Of a stretch of DNA of 48,857 nt, positions 6,741 through 14,852 are shown piece by piece; position 1 is the first letter of the stretch, and each line of letters opens with the position of its first letter. Made by a program: the position numbers and the translations under genes. The DNA lies in the NCBI GenBank assembly GCA_011364985.1, contig RDOC01000001.1:422630-471486 (forward strand). The letters are read 5' to 3'. Origin of the DNA: Candidatus Thorarchaeota archaeon (GTDB taxonomy: Archaea > Asgardarchaeota > Thorarchaeia > Thorarchaeales > Thorarchaeaceae). The notes under the pieces were generated by a model. That model did no database searches. It had not been told where the DNA came from and worked only from the letters and a program-made list of their open reading frames with translations.

Positions 6741-8615
6741 CTATTTCTTCCGCATCGCAACAACAGTAACGATGACAACAACTATGGCAATAGCCCCACC
6801 TGCCATCAAGAGCAACTCTGTGGGCAGTTCATCTGTGGTGGTTGTCGTTGTCGTAGTGGCACTCGTAGTCGTTGTTGTCGTCGTGACTATCCTCTCGACA
6901 TTTGCGAAGAAGTCAATCTTCAGAGAGAAAGAGATATGGTCGTCAGCCACATACTCATTTAGTGTGAAGGGGCCTCCGGTTACAAAGGGATCATAACCAA
7001 GAACAGGATCATATCCATCTCCTGTGCTGGGGTTCACTGCATCAAGGGCTCCTTCTGGAAAGATGCTGATATAAGCAAACTCCACCAGCAGCCAGAAAGA
7101 GGGATCTTCCTCAACTTCTATCCATAACTGATATGTAGCAGGAACATGGACTGATACAGCAAGCGGATATTCGTCGCGATCCGTGGCTGCATAGAAAGTT
7201 TCGATACTGTCAGCGGCATCAAGGGCAGTGATAGGACTACCGTCGGACCATGTCATTCCCTCTCGAATGCTGAAATGTATTCGCGTACGACCTACTGGAA
7301 CATCCCCGTTGTCATCATGGGTTTCCATCGTATACCCCGCAGCAAGCCAGGGGATTAGATTGCCATTCGTGTCAAGGTTCAAGAGTGGAAGCATGGTATG
7401 GCTCAGCACTCGCTTCTCTGCTCTGTCCGCCCGCCAGTAGGTGAAGGTACTTAGGTCTTCATCAATTCCAATCCGCAACGTCCCTCCAAACGGTCCTCCG
7501 GCAGTTGCTCGCAGTCTCGCGAGGTAGGTCCCCCATGGGAAGTGATATCCCCATGAAGATGTTGGGTCAGGGCGATATTCCTCGAAGCGGTCAGTCCTGA
7601 AAGCATATTTCTCTGTGGTACAGCCCACTGGTATGACAGGGCACTGCTCCAGTATTATCTCCTCCATTGATTTCACGACTGCACTGGCTTCCGCGAATGT
7701 TTCTGCTGATTCCAGCTCATCACATAACGAATCGTAGGTGGAATTGGTGAAATGCGGCCAGTTGTTCATAGAGAATCGTGAATCAAACTTCTTCAACTCC
7801 CTTCGTACATCATAGTACCAAGCGTATGTTAGAGAGTGGTGGAGAAAAGCGATGTCATAATCTGCTCCAGCCATCACCCGGGATCCTATGTCTTCGATTG
7901 GTGTGATTACGACGCTTCCATTTATTGAGATAGCATCCAAGGCATTGGCAAGAATCTGGGCGAAGTTTCCAAAGTAAATTCCTTGATCAGCAACCTCAAT
8001 CAGGACAGTTAGTGTATCCCCATTTGGTGCCTCTCGATGAGCGTTTCCTGAAACATCATCAAATCCCTCTTCATCAAGGATATTATTGGCTAGGATAATG
8101 CTTTCGTCATAGTAGACACCTCCCAAGTCTTCCTCTGCGGAAAAGGGAAGTGATGCAGGGAGAAATGTGTCTTGATGCTGGTAGGGGGTGGCCAACCAGG
8201 GGTTTGTCATGGTTGCTGCTGCTGCTACCTTATCTAGGGCCAAAGCAAAAGCTCTGCGGAAACCAGCTATGGTGAAGGGATATTTGTCACAGTTGACATA
8301 TAGAACACCCAACCCACTACCAAGGACTGTTTTCACCGTCACATCAGGGTCGTCTTCAAATGCAACATAGTAATCGTCTACTGACACGCCAATTAGGTCT
8401 ATCTCATTGTTCAGGAGCGCCTGGACTCGACCCCAATCAGAAGAGATGACTCTGTAGTTGATATTGTCCACATAACCCCCTTCTGTTTGACTTGAAAGTG
8501 TATAGTTAGCATCATTATGAAACGAATATCCCTCAATCGCGTTCTGCGGGCCCACGCCCACAAGGAGCAGTAGAACAGCCCCCATTGTTAAATAGACTTG
8601 TATGTTTTTCTTCAC
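6741..8615 (-). CDS. Membrane-anchored family-5 solute-binding protein with circularly permuted domain order
   Basis: An extracellular oligopeptide/nickel-type (SBP_bac_5) binding protein. A signal helix (1-22, no lipobox Cys) is followed by what is normally the second part of the family (45-370): YRVISSDWGRVQALLNNEID, LYVNCDKYPF, FRRAFALALDKVA. The normally N-terminal part comes after it (376-566): GGTLRIGIDEDLSTF, LNLDTNGNLIPWLAAGY, IREGMTWSDGSPITALDAADS, GGPFTLNEYVADDH. The break points correspond. A Thr-rich stalk (577-594) and one membrane helix (600-620, ending MRKK) anchor the C-terminus. GTG start with GAGG about seven bases upstream. No permease or ATPase is adjacent. A deletion within a tandem gene is an alternative origin. 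Confidence 0.85.
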   Translation of the reverse strand: MKKNIQVYLTMGAVLLLLVGVGPQNAIEGYSFHNDANYTLSSQTEGGYVDNINYRVISSDWGRVQALLNNEIDLIGVSVDDYYVAFEDDPDVTVKTVLGSGLGVLYVNCDKYPFTIAGFRRAFALALDKVAAAATMTNPWLATPYQHQDTFLPASLPFSAEEDLGGVYYDESIILANNILDEEGFDDVSGNAHREAPNGDTLTVLIEVADQGIYFGNFAQILANALDAISINGSVVITPIEDIGSRVMAGADYDIAFLHHSLTYAWYYDVRRELKKFDSRFSMNNWPHFTNSTYDSLCDELESAETFAEASAVVKSMEEIILEQCPVIPVGCTTEKYAFRTDRFEEYRPDPTSSWGYHFPWGTYLARLRATAGGPFGGTLRIGIDEDLSTFTYWRADRAEKRVLSHTMLPLLNLDTNGNLIPWLAAGYTMETHDDNGDVPVGRTRIHFSIREGMTWSDGSPITALDAADSIETFYAATDRDEYPLAVSVHVPATYQLWIEVEEDPSFWLLVEFAYISIFPEGALDAVNPSTGDGYDPVLGYDPFVTGGPFTLNEYVADDHISFSLKIDFFANVERIVTTTTTTTSATTTTTTTTDELPTELLLMAGGAIAIVVVIVTVVAMRKK

Positions 8616-8682
8616 GTCTTTCCCTCAATTACACTGCTTTTGTTTGTGTTGCCCCCATTGTATAGTGCGGCTCTAAGCTAAA

Positions 8683-9405
8683 TTACTCTGGGGTCACTCT
8701 TGCAAGTATGTTCTCCCTTATCAATCTTAGTTCGCCACGGACATCTCTCTGGATATGCATATCAGGTCCTAGGTACACCTGTAGATGACTTCGGGTCCCT
8801 GCTCTTCGAACTCCTTTCTTTAGCGCAAGTTTAATCCTGATTCCGTAAAATGTGAAAATGGAGAACAAAGCAGGGCATGAGAGCATTATAAGTCCTCCTG
8901 TCCCAAGAAGCATCAGAACTCGTGACAGGACAAAGAAATCTTCAATGTCGTATACAAGGAATGATACTATTAAGGCAATGATTGCAGCCAGCCACGCAAC
9001 AAGTGTGATTCTAGCCTTCAGTACTGGTTCAAGTTTTTCAATGTCTGCGCTAATCTCAAGATCTGTTCTCTTGAAGAGGAAATCCTGAAAATGTCGTAGT
9101 CTTCTATGAATTGTATATGCAAGTGGGAGAGGTGCAACAATTACCAGAGATAGGAAGCTGAATGCCAAAACGGGATCTCTATCAATGATTGTCAAGAAGC
9201 TGATGATAAGACTTGTACAAATGCCCCCTATGGCTGAAATTTGAATTATTATCTCGGTCAAGGTGGCATGGCGAATGAAAAAGATCACCAGTGTCTTTTC
9301 AGTACTTCTTGATTCTGCTTGACTCTCTAGCATGAGGTACAAGGAAAATCCGAAGAAGCATGATACAAGTCCGCCAGCAAAAACTAATACTCCACCATCC
9401 AACAC
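8683..9405 (-). CDS. Unknown polytopic membrane protein with a tail overprinted on an actin-derived segment
   Basis: About five membrane helices (residues ~5-27, 52-78, 82-103, 135-157, 163-190), then a basic cytoplasmic tail. I recognise no family. The tail from about residue 198 ([16 protein letters not shown]) is encoded by a 55-bp segment 93 percent identical to the actin 3' end, read in a different frame, so the original protein probably ended elsewhere. It lies between actin and the solute-binding protein on the same strand, 67 bases before the latter. An accessory role to the binding protein is possible but unsupported. Confidence 0.65.
   Translation of the reverse strand: MLDGGVLVFAGGLVSCFFGFSLYLMLESQAESRSTEKTLVIFFIRHATLTEIIIQISAIGGICTSLIISFLTIIDRDPVLAFSFLSLVIVAPLPLAYTIHRRLRHFQDFLFKRTDLEISADIEKLEPVLKARITLVAWLAAIIALIVSFLVYDIEDFFVLSRVLMLLGTGGLIMLSCPALFSIFTFYGIRIKLALKKGVRRAGTRSHLQVYLGPDMHIQRDVRGELRLIRENILARVTPE
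8762..8816 (-). repeat. Actin 3'-end copy inside the membrane-protein gene (copy A)
   Basis: 51 of 55 bases match 9560-9614, the last codons of actin plus its stop and seven flanking bases. In the actin frame it reads [15 protein letters not shown] then TAG, but the surrounding gene reads it in another frame. Homology stops sharply at both ends. The high identity suggests the most recent of the copies, or ongoing gene conversion. Confidence 0.85.
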
Positions 9406-9523
9406 AGTATTTCCTCAGTCCTCTGTTGAACCTGCCAAGTTAATGAATTCTTCCTATGCTAATAATTCTGTAACAATGTTGTTCACTTCATTGAATTTTG
9501 AAATGCAGGAAAAATAGAGGTGT

Positions 9524-9549
9524 GAAGGAGGGCTTCGCGGCCCACCTTC
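9524..9549 (-). terminator. Intrinsic terminator-like hairpin after actin
   Basis: GAAGGAGGGC and GCCCACCTTC (plus-strand notation) pair at 9 of 10 positions around a 6-base loop, 18 bases after the actin stop. On the minus strand a T-rich run (TATTTTTCC) follows after a short spacer. Its retention in the relic at 5640-5680 shows it was copied together with the actin tail. Confidence 0.6.
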
Positions 9550-9566
9550 GAAACTACGGTCAGGTC

Positions 9567-10706
9567 TTAGATACACCTGTGGATGACTTCGGGTCCCTGC
9601 TCTTCGAATTCCTTGCGGCTCACCCACATCTTCTGGAAGGTCTTAAGTGAGGCAAGAATGGAACCGCCGATCCAGACAGAGTACTGTCTCTCGGGTGGAG
9701 CAATGATGCGGACCTCGATGTTCTCTGGAACTAGTTCGGTGATCTCCTTATGGAGTCGCTCCTTGAGTCCTGGGAACATAGTCGAACCACCGGACAACAC
9801 AACGTTGGCATAGAGGTCACGTCGTAGGTCGACGTCACACGCCTTGATTGACTCAACAATGTGGTCGTCGAGTGGCTGGGTGTCAAGACCAATAGCGCTT
9901 GGATTAAAGAATAGCTCAGGAGCCTGGAACCTCTCTGCACCAACAGTGATTACCTCACCGTCTGGAAGCATGTAAGGCTTGTCGACACCAGCCTTGTCAG
10001 CGACTGTTCTCTCCCTCTCAGGATCAAGGGCTACGTAGCACAGCTTCTCCTTGACGTCTCTGACGATTTCCTTCTCAGCACCGCTCACGAAGGAATAGCC
10101 TCTCTGCCTGAGCAATCTGCGCAGGTACTCGGTGATGTCACGGCCTGCAAGATCAATTCTTCGGATAGCATGGGAAATAGCGAAACCCTCGTAGATTGGC
10201 ACGATGTGAGTCACACCATCACCAGAGTCTATGACAAGTCCCGTCGTTCTTCCGGATGCGTACAGCGAGAGTACTGCCTGAGTTGCAACGTATACTGCTG
10301 GTACACCGAAGTTGTCAAACATGACAGATGCCATGCGCTCTCTGTTCTCACGAGGATTGAACGGTGCCTCGGTGAGGAGAACAGGATTCTCGCTGGGATC
10401 CACCTTAAGATCGTTGTAGAAAGTGTAACTCCAGATCTTCTCAATTGCATCCCAGTCGTCAATTACACCGTGGGTGATTGGATAGACTAGTCGCAGTACA
10501 CCACGCAGGTTGATGGCTTCCTCACCGATGTAGTAGTCCCTCGTATAGTGGTCGACATCAGTCATGATCGACTCGTAACGTGGATATCCAATCAGTGTGG
10601 GCCAGACACTCCGTGGCTGATCTTCGCCGGCATAACCGTTTTTGCTTAGCCCAGTACCGTTGTCAATAACGATGGGCTTTGCACCAAGAAACTCGTCTTC
10701 AGCCAT
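9567..10706 (-). CDS. Asgard actin (lokiactin-type cytoskeletal ATPase)
   Basis: A full-length actin (379 residues, close to eukaryotic 375). Phosphate loop 1 is [18 protein letters not shown] (residues ~12-29), [18 protein letters not shown] is followed by [16 protein letters not shown], phosphate loop 2 is [19 protein letters not shown], adenosine-site [13 protein letters not shown], and the C-terminal signature [22 protein letters not shown] ends in HRCI. ATP-driven filament formation is known for this family and is inferred here. It is monocistronic on the minus strand, with a TATA-like CTTAAATATC about 90 bases upstream and a terminator-like hairpin downstream. Pieces of its 3' end recur nearby. 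Confidence 0.97.
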   Translation of the reverse strand: MAEDEFLGAKPIVIDNGTGLSKNGYAGEDQPRSVWPTLIGYPRYESIMTDVDHYTRDYYIGEEAINLRGVLRLVYPITHGVIDDWDAIEKIWSYTFYNDLKVDPSENPVLLTEAPFNPRENRERMASVMFDNFGVPAVYVATQAVLSLYASGRTTGLVIDSGDGVTHIVPIYEGFAISHAIRRIDLAGRDITEYLRRLLRQRGYSFVSGAEKEIVRDVKEKLCYVALDPERERTVADKAGVDKPYMLPDGEVITVGAERFQAPELFFNPSAIGLDTQPLDDHIVESIKACDVDLRRDLYANVVLSGGSTMFPGLKERLHKEITELVPENIEVRIIAPPERQYSVWIGGSILASLKTFQKMWVSRKEFEEQGPEVIHRCI

Positions 10707-10992
10707 TTTTATCGGTCCTCTTTTTTGGTTCTAGGAGAATCAGATTCTCAATCAGAGTTGAAACTACTCTGAACTGGAATCACGTTTCTGACGGAGATAT
10801 TTAAGCATTGTCTGTTTGTTTGTAATTGCTAGCACACATACATAGGTGATGTATGTCTAATGAATTTACTATATTGTAAACCGACTTCAATGAGCTATTT
10901 TGAGCGCATTCTCGATTCGGTAGATTAAGCATTCTTTTAAAGAATAATGAAATATACGTGAAATATATATATATCGTTGGTGTGCATTAGAC
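10707..10992. promoter_or_regulatory. Divergent promoter region between actin and the CARF-like gene
   Basis: A 286-base AT-rich interval. On the plus strand AAATATATATATAT (10961-10974) is a strong archaeal TATA box about 25 bases before TTG 10993, implying a leaderless or very short-leader transcript. On the minus strand, the complement of GATATTTAAG near 10796-10805 is a plausible actin TATA box, giving actin a long leader. Confidence 0.55.
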
Positions 10993-11832
10993 TTGGCGAA
11001 CGTAATGTTCTGGAAGACTGCAGACCAAGTTATTCAAGAGGAAGTCGAGAGTGTGCGTCCCCGAAAAGTCATTTTGGACCAGCTTGAGGGAGGCACCAAG
11101 ACAGGCAAGGAGCTACGGGATGCTATTCAAACAGATATGTTTGCTCAAGCCCTCCGAGAAGGAATGGAAGGAATGGCGCCTTCAGATTTCACTGTCACGG
11201 ACCCGAAGCTTTACTTCAATACCAAGTATCTTGAGGAGGCGGGCATCATCACAAGCAGGAAGGATTCCAGAGAGAGGCAGTTCGGCTTGACACCCTGGGC
11301 GATTCAACCTGTTCGTCGTGCACTCGGAGTAAAGAGACCAATTTTACTCCTCACCTCTATGTCTCACCCCGAGGACCAGCGACCCTTCGTATCGTGGATT
11401 TCATACCAGACAGAATTCGACATTGTACGTCTACGCATCCTTGTTGCAGATGGAACATTCAGAAGAGGAGCGTCTAGGAACCTGACGCGTCATGTGCCTG
11501 CAGAGATTGATGAAAAAGGAGACAGTGATTCGTCATACAGAAGAACATACCTTGAGAAGCTTCTTGACAATCCATGGGAGGACCTTCCTCTGGAAACAGT
11601 AGGGGACTTCGATACAAGCATCCCTGGGGACTTGATGGCCACTTATGGGAAGATTGAAGCGATTATCCAAAACAACCTTCCCGAATACGAAGTGGTCGTG
11701 GACCTATCAACAGGACCACCTCTCATACCAACTGCACTGACTCTTGTAGCAATGAACTACTCCCTCACGGCAATCTTCATCCGTCACCAAGGAGGGGCAT
11801 CCACAGTCACACGGGTCCTGCCAAGAGAGTGA
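10993..11832 (+). CDS. Winged-helix protein with C-terminal CARF-like sensor domain
   Basis: Residues ~20-105 look like a winged helix (KVILDQLEGGTKTGKELRDA, then KYLEEAGIITSRKDSRERQFGLTPWA). Residues ~113-279 resemble a CARF/Rossmann sensor: strand ILLLTSMSHPEDQRP, then a late helix and strand YEVVVDLSTGPPLIPTALTL, equivalent to the TGGT-type ligand loop of CARF proteins, then AIFIRHQGG. CARF domains bind cyclic oligoadenylates or related nucleotides; ligand binding here is inference. TTG 10993 or ATG 11005 may be the start. Four bases separate it from the RNase III-fold gene, so the two form an operon. No CRISPR genes are in the window. Confidence 0.55.
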   Translation: MANVMFWKTADQVIQEEVESVRPRKVILDQLEGGTKTGKELRDAIQTDMFAQALREGMEGMAPSDFTVTDPKLYFNTKYLEEAGIITSRKDSRERQFGLTPWAIQPVRRALGVKRPILLLTSMSHPEDQRPFVSWISYQTEFDIVRLRILVADGTFRRGASRNLTRHVPAEIDEKGDSDSSYRRTYLEKLLDNPWEDLPLETVGDFDTSIPGDLMATYGKIEAIIQNNLPEYEVVVDLSTGPPLIPTALTLVAMNYSLTAIFIRHQGGASTVTRVLPRE

Positions 11833-11836
11833 TACT

Positions 11837-12520
11837 ATGAGAGGTAAGAACAAGCTTGAATGGAAGCCAATCGACTTGGAGAGAAGACTGAAGCTCTTGG
11901 TCGATGCGGTCAATCAGATTGAGAGAACTACACCCAAGCAAAATACTCGACTCCTCAAGAAAACAAGACGGTGGTCCAAGCAACTCAATATGATACTCGA
12001 TTCGATCTCGAATATTAGGACTGCCTTGGGCCCAATCTTGGAAAATGCATTTGGTATGTCGATGAAAGACGATGAGCTCCTGCAAGTAGCAATGTTTCAA
12101 CCTAGTACAAAGAACTTGTTTCTGGAATTGGAAACGCACTTTCGAAATGAGGATGTGAGTCCTGTGAAAGACGACGATTTCACAGACCTGATAGCCCTTG
12201 GAGAAATGAGCCAAGTTCTGGCACTTGTGGGAGATGCGGCGATTTCAATGGCAGTGCTACACCAGCTCTGGAAATCTAGGGCTGCTGATGTTGGAATGTT
12301 AACACAACACCGTGCCAACGTCGTAAGCAATCAACATCTTGCAGAGGTATGTGATAGATGGCAACTCTATGATTACAGAATTCATTTTGATCCTGCCGGA
12401 CCAAGCCTGAGCGAAATGGAACATGATAAAGGAACGCTTCTTGAAGCGATTTACGGGATCGTATACATTCATCACGGCCTCGACAAAGTACGGGACTTGG
12501 TCACTCACATTGTTAGCTAG
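11837..12520 (+). CDS. RNase III-fold protein, probably lacking standard catalysis
   Basis: Residues 1-70 are helical. Residues ~76-220 follow RNase III: MKDDELLQVAMFQPST (F-x-d-x2-LL-x2-AL-x2-PS), LALVGDAAISMAV (the ERLEFLGDAVL helix), VGMLTQHRANVVSNQHLAE, then LLEAIYGIVYIHHG. Asp133 and Glu203 match E. coli Asp45 and Glu117, but the Glu41 position is Ala129, the Asp114 position is Thr200, and the Glu65 position appears lost. A binding or structural role, or altered chemistry, is likelier than ordinary dsRNA cleavage. It follows the CARF-like gene and its stop overlaps the convergent HD gene. Confidence 0.7.
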   Translation: MRGKNKLEWKPIDLERRLKLLVDAVNQIERTTPKQNTRLLKKTRRWSKQLNMILDSISNIRTALGPILENAFGMSMKDDELLQVAMFQPSTKNLFLELETHFRNEDVSPVKDDDFTDLIALGEMSQVLALVGDAAISMAVLHQLWKSRAADVGMLTQHRANVVSNQHLAEVCDRWQLYDYRIHFDPAGPSLSEMEHDKGTLLEAIYGIVYIHHGLDKVRDLVTHIVS

Positions 12521-14064
12521 ACCTCGGTCATATCATATTCATCATCCAAGTACTTTCTGCCTGTACCGAGGGGGAAAAGTCTCTCAAATCGTTTGAGAAT
12601 ATCATTTGCATCTCCTGGGTCGGAATAGACTCTCACTGATGGAATTGTTCTTCTTTGCTGCCTCAGAATCTTCATCAATGGTGCTCCCTCATCTGTTTCA
12701 TCAAGAGGGATGATTTCTAGGCCAGTACGTTCCCCGCCAACAAGAAGCGGAATGCGACTCAACTTCTCTTCACCAAGATCAGGACTAACAACATCGATGA
12801 CAACACGCCCAGGTTCTTTAGCAACCTCAGTTTCTGCGTCCATCAAGCGTTCGATGTCATGCAACATTCTCAGGAATTCGCTTTGCACATCAATTGCGAA
12901 GGAGGAGATTGGTCTTGAAAGAACTACCTTGAAGAGACGTCTGTACCGAATTCTAGAGATGTACTCTCTTACGAAATCAATCTCAGAATCGCCAAGCCAA
13001 TCGTATAAATCGGCGTCGGTCCATCTTGTAAACAGCCCAATACATTCATTCTTGGATAATGCTTCTTCCTTGATTCTAAAATAGGTGGCCTTCGAGATCA
13101 AGGCCTCACTAAGCTTAACAGCATGATGCAAGTATAGATCACTAAACATCCAGTTGCGTGACAAAATCAGGGACTCAAGAGAGTGCAGGGCTTTGATCAT
13201 GAAAGCTCTAACATACTTCCTGCTTCGGTCACGCACGACCCTGTTTGTCATCATGACCCGTTCTGCCGGGAACAAGCCAAGTTGCACACCACTGAAGTGT
13301 GCATCACGAATTAGGTAATCGGTTTTATCTATATCTAAAGGGTGGTCAAGGAACTCGGACAGAAGACCTAGAATCGGGTCTCTTGTCTTGCCCCTGAATA
13401 CATCGATTATTATTCGAGGCTCCATGTCATTCTGCTGGAGGATTTCTGTTATGCTACTATTGAGAAGAATATGCTCGCCAAGGTCAAGATGGTCGAGACC
13501 AGCCCAAGCCTCAAGTGCATACTCAATGCTATGAGATGTTGGAGGATGGCCTATGTCATGAAGCAATGCAGCAGCACGAAATATCTTCTGGTGGTAATCA
13601 TCAAGCAAGTTTGACAAGGGAACAAAGCAGGGTTTGCCAATATCATTACAGTAATTCACCACGCTGATACATTTCTGGGCCAAGAAGCTCGTGCCCATGC
13701 AATGCTCAAAGCGAGTATGAGTAGCACCGGGATATACAATATGTGCAGGGCCTAACTGCTTGACAAATCTGAGCCTAAGCATCTCCCAGCTGGAGAGTAT
13801 ATCCAACTCCCAAGGATCAAAGATGATTGCACCGTGTATAGGATCTTGAATTGCTTTCTGCCGCGAATGCTTTTCACCCAATGATAACAGGCGTTTGTGG
13901 TTCGACACAATCTTTTCTATCTTTGCCAGAGCAGCTCCACCTGACGCCTTCGCAGTGACAAGGTTTTGTTCTCGAAGGCCAGTTACTCGGATGAGCTGAA
14001 TCAGATCAGGGTCTATTTGCTGATGTCTAACAGAATTTCCCTTGGGAATATTAGCTTGATTCAT
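12517..14064 (-). CDS. HD-domain phosphohydrolase, SAMHD1/dGTPase-like
   Basis: A 515-residue metal-dependent phosphohydrolase. The metal ligands are visible: H in ATHTRFEHCMGTS, the HD pair in AALLHDIGHPPTSHS, and the distal Asp in DIDKTDYLIRDAHFSG. These are typical of the SAMHD1/dGTPase branch, which hydrolyses dNTPs or related nucleotides; the substrate is not readable. An extra C-terminal region (~400-515) carries no known motif. Its ATG overlaps by ATGA the restored end of the Cys-rich gene upstream, indicating a two-gene operon. Confidence 0.88.
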   Translation of the reverse strand: MNQANIPKGNSVRHQQIDPDLIQLIRVTGLREQNLVTAKASGGAALAKIEKIVSNHKRLLSLGEKHSRQKAIQDPIHGAIIFDPWELDILSSWEMLRLRFVKQLGPAHIVYPGATHTRFEHCMGTSFLAQKCISVVNYCNDIGKPCFVPLSNLLDDYHQKIFRAAALLHDIGHPPTSHSIEYALEAWAGLDHLDLGEHILLNSSITEILQQNDMEPRIIIDVFRGKTRDPILGLLSEFLDHPLDIDKTDYLIRDAHFSGVQLGLFPAERVMMTNRVVRDRSRKYVRAFMIKALHSLESLILSRNWMFSDLYLHHAVKLSEALISKATYFRIKEEALSKNECIGLFTRWTDADLYDWLGDSEIDFVREYISRIRYRRLFKVVLSRPISSFAIDVQSEFLRMLHDIERLMDAETEVAKEPGRVVIDVVSPDLGEEKLSRIPLLVGGERTGLEIIPLDETDEGAPLMKILRQQRRTIPSVRVYSDPGDANDILKRFERLFPLGTGRKYLDDEYDMTEV

Positions 14065-14133
14065 TGATGACCCCAGGTAGCTAGTCGCTCATCTCTCATA
14101 TAAGGCATCAGTTTGTCGTCCTTCCAGATGAAG

Positions 14134-14682
14134 TCAGGGGTATATTGGCTTTGAGCGCTGGACTCTCTCTCTTGCAGAAGCGTATTCAATCGTGTTGTCG
14201 CGTTCCATTGCTTTGCAGTACCCATCTGGGTGGCAATAGCCCCATCTTCGCAAGCTCTTGCAAGAAGGCGCACTGCGCACTTTGTAGAAGGGTGCATCAA
14301 CCAAGCTGGCTTTAACAAAATAGTCAGCAACGGTCTTTATGCTCTTTCTAGAATAAGCATACTTGATACAAGGAGGAGCACGCCTAACGAGATATGACGT
14401 GATAATTCGGAAAAGGCGAAGCCATAGAAGGCATTTCTTGGCAACATAAAGGAAGTCGCACTTCGGGCAGAATTTCTTCTCGATAGATAACATGCAGAAT
14501 TCGTTCCTGCTCTCTTTAGTTAGACCGGATTGACGAAGAAGGTGGAACTTGATGTCAACAAACCATTCAGGCGTAAAGGATCCAAACTCTGAGATGAACA
14601 GGCCAAGTTCTTTAGCAACGTCCTCATCGGATTCGTTCCAGTTATCTGGACTGAGCATGACATCTTCTGAAGGCACAGGCAT
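14134..14682 (-). CDS. Cys-rich protein resembling the primase large-subunit Fe-S domain; probably frameshifted at its 3' end
   Basis: Spaced cysteines recall the PriL 4Fe-4S domain: RRAPPCIKYAY, then SAPSCKSLRRWGYC, then HPDGYC. This is a weak resemblance, and the protein is much shorter than PriL. The frame closes at 14134, but removing one AG unit from the (AG)5 run at 14163-14172 joins it to a frame ending at 14061. That stop overlaps the HD start as ATGA. The restored product (~205 residues) would end in PYMRDERLATWGHQ. So either a recent slippage mutation or a sequencing error is likely. Confidence 0.55.
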   Translation of the reverse strand: MPVPSEDVMLSPDNWNESDEDVAKELGLFISEFGSFTPEWFVDIKFHLLRQSGLTKESRNEFCMLSIEKKFCPKCDFLYVAKKCLLWLRLFRIITSYLVRRAPPCIKYAYSRKSIKTVADYFVKASLVDAPFYKVRSAPSCKSLRRWGYCHPDGYCKAMERDNTIEYASARERVQRSKPIYP

Positions 14683-14852
14683 AGCTCTATCACTATTTGA
14701 TGTTGCAAACTAGGTCTTAAGGGCATCACTTGCCCTGTTGAGGTCTCCTGTACTGATTGTTACTTCAAATCGATACTCCTTGGAGCAACTCTTAAATTGT
14801 CTAAACGATGTCCGACCTTCGCAGTGCGAGTTCTATGTGAGGTTCTTTCGAG

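Noticed and set aside
6660..6996. Plus-strand frames of 106-111 codons rich in Val or Asn/Cys/Arg
   Set aside because: They are antisense to the Thr-rich stalk and membrane anchor of the solute-binding protein, whose repetitive codons create long open shadows.
10993..12520. CRISPR-Cas accessory locus
   Set aside because: No repeat array and no cas gene is present in the window; the CARF resemblance alone does not make it CRISPR-associated.
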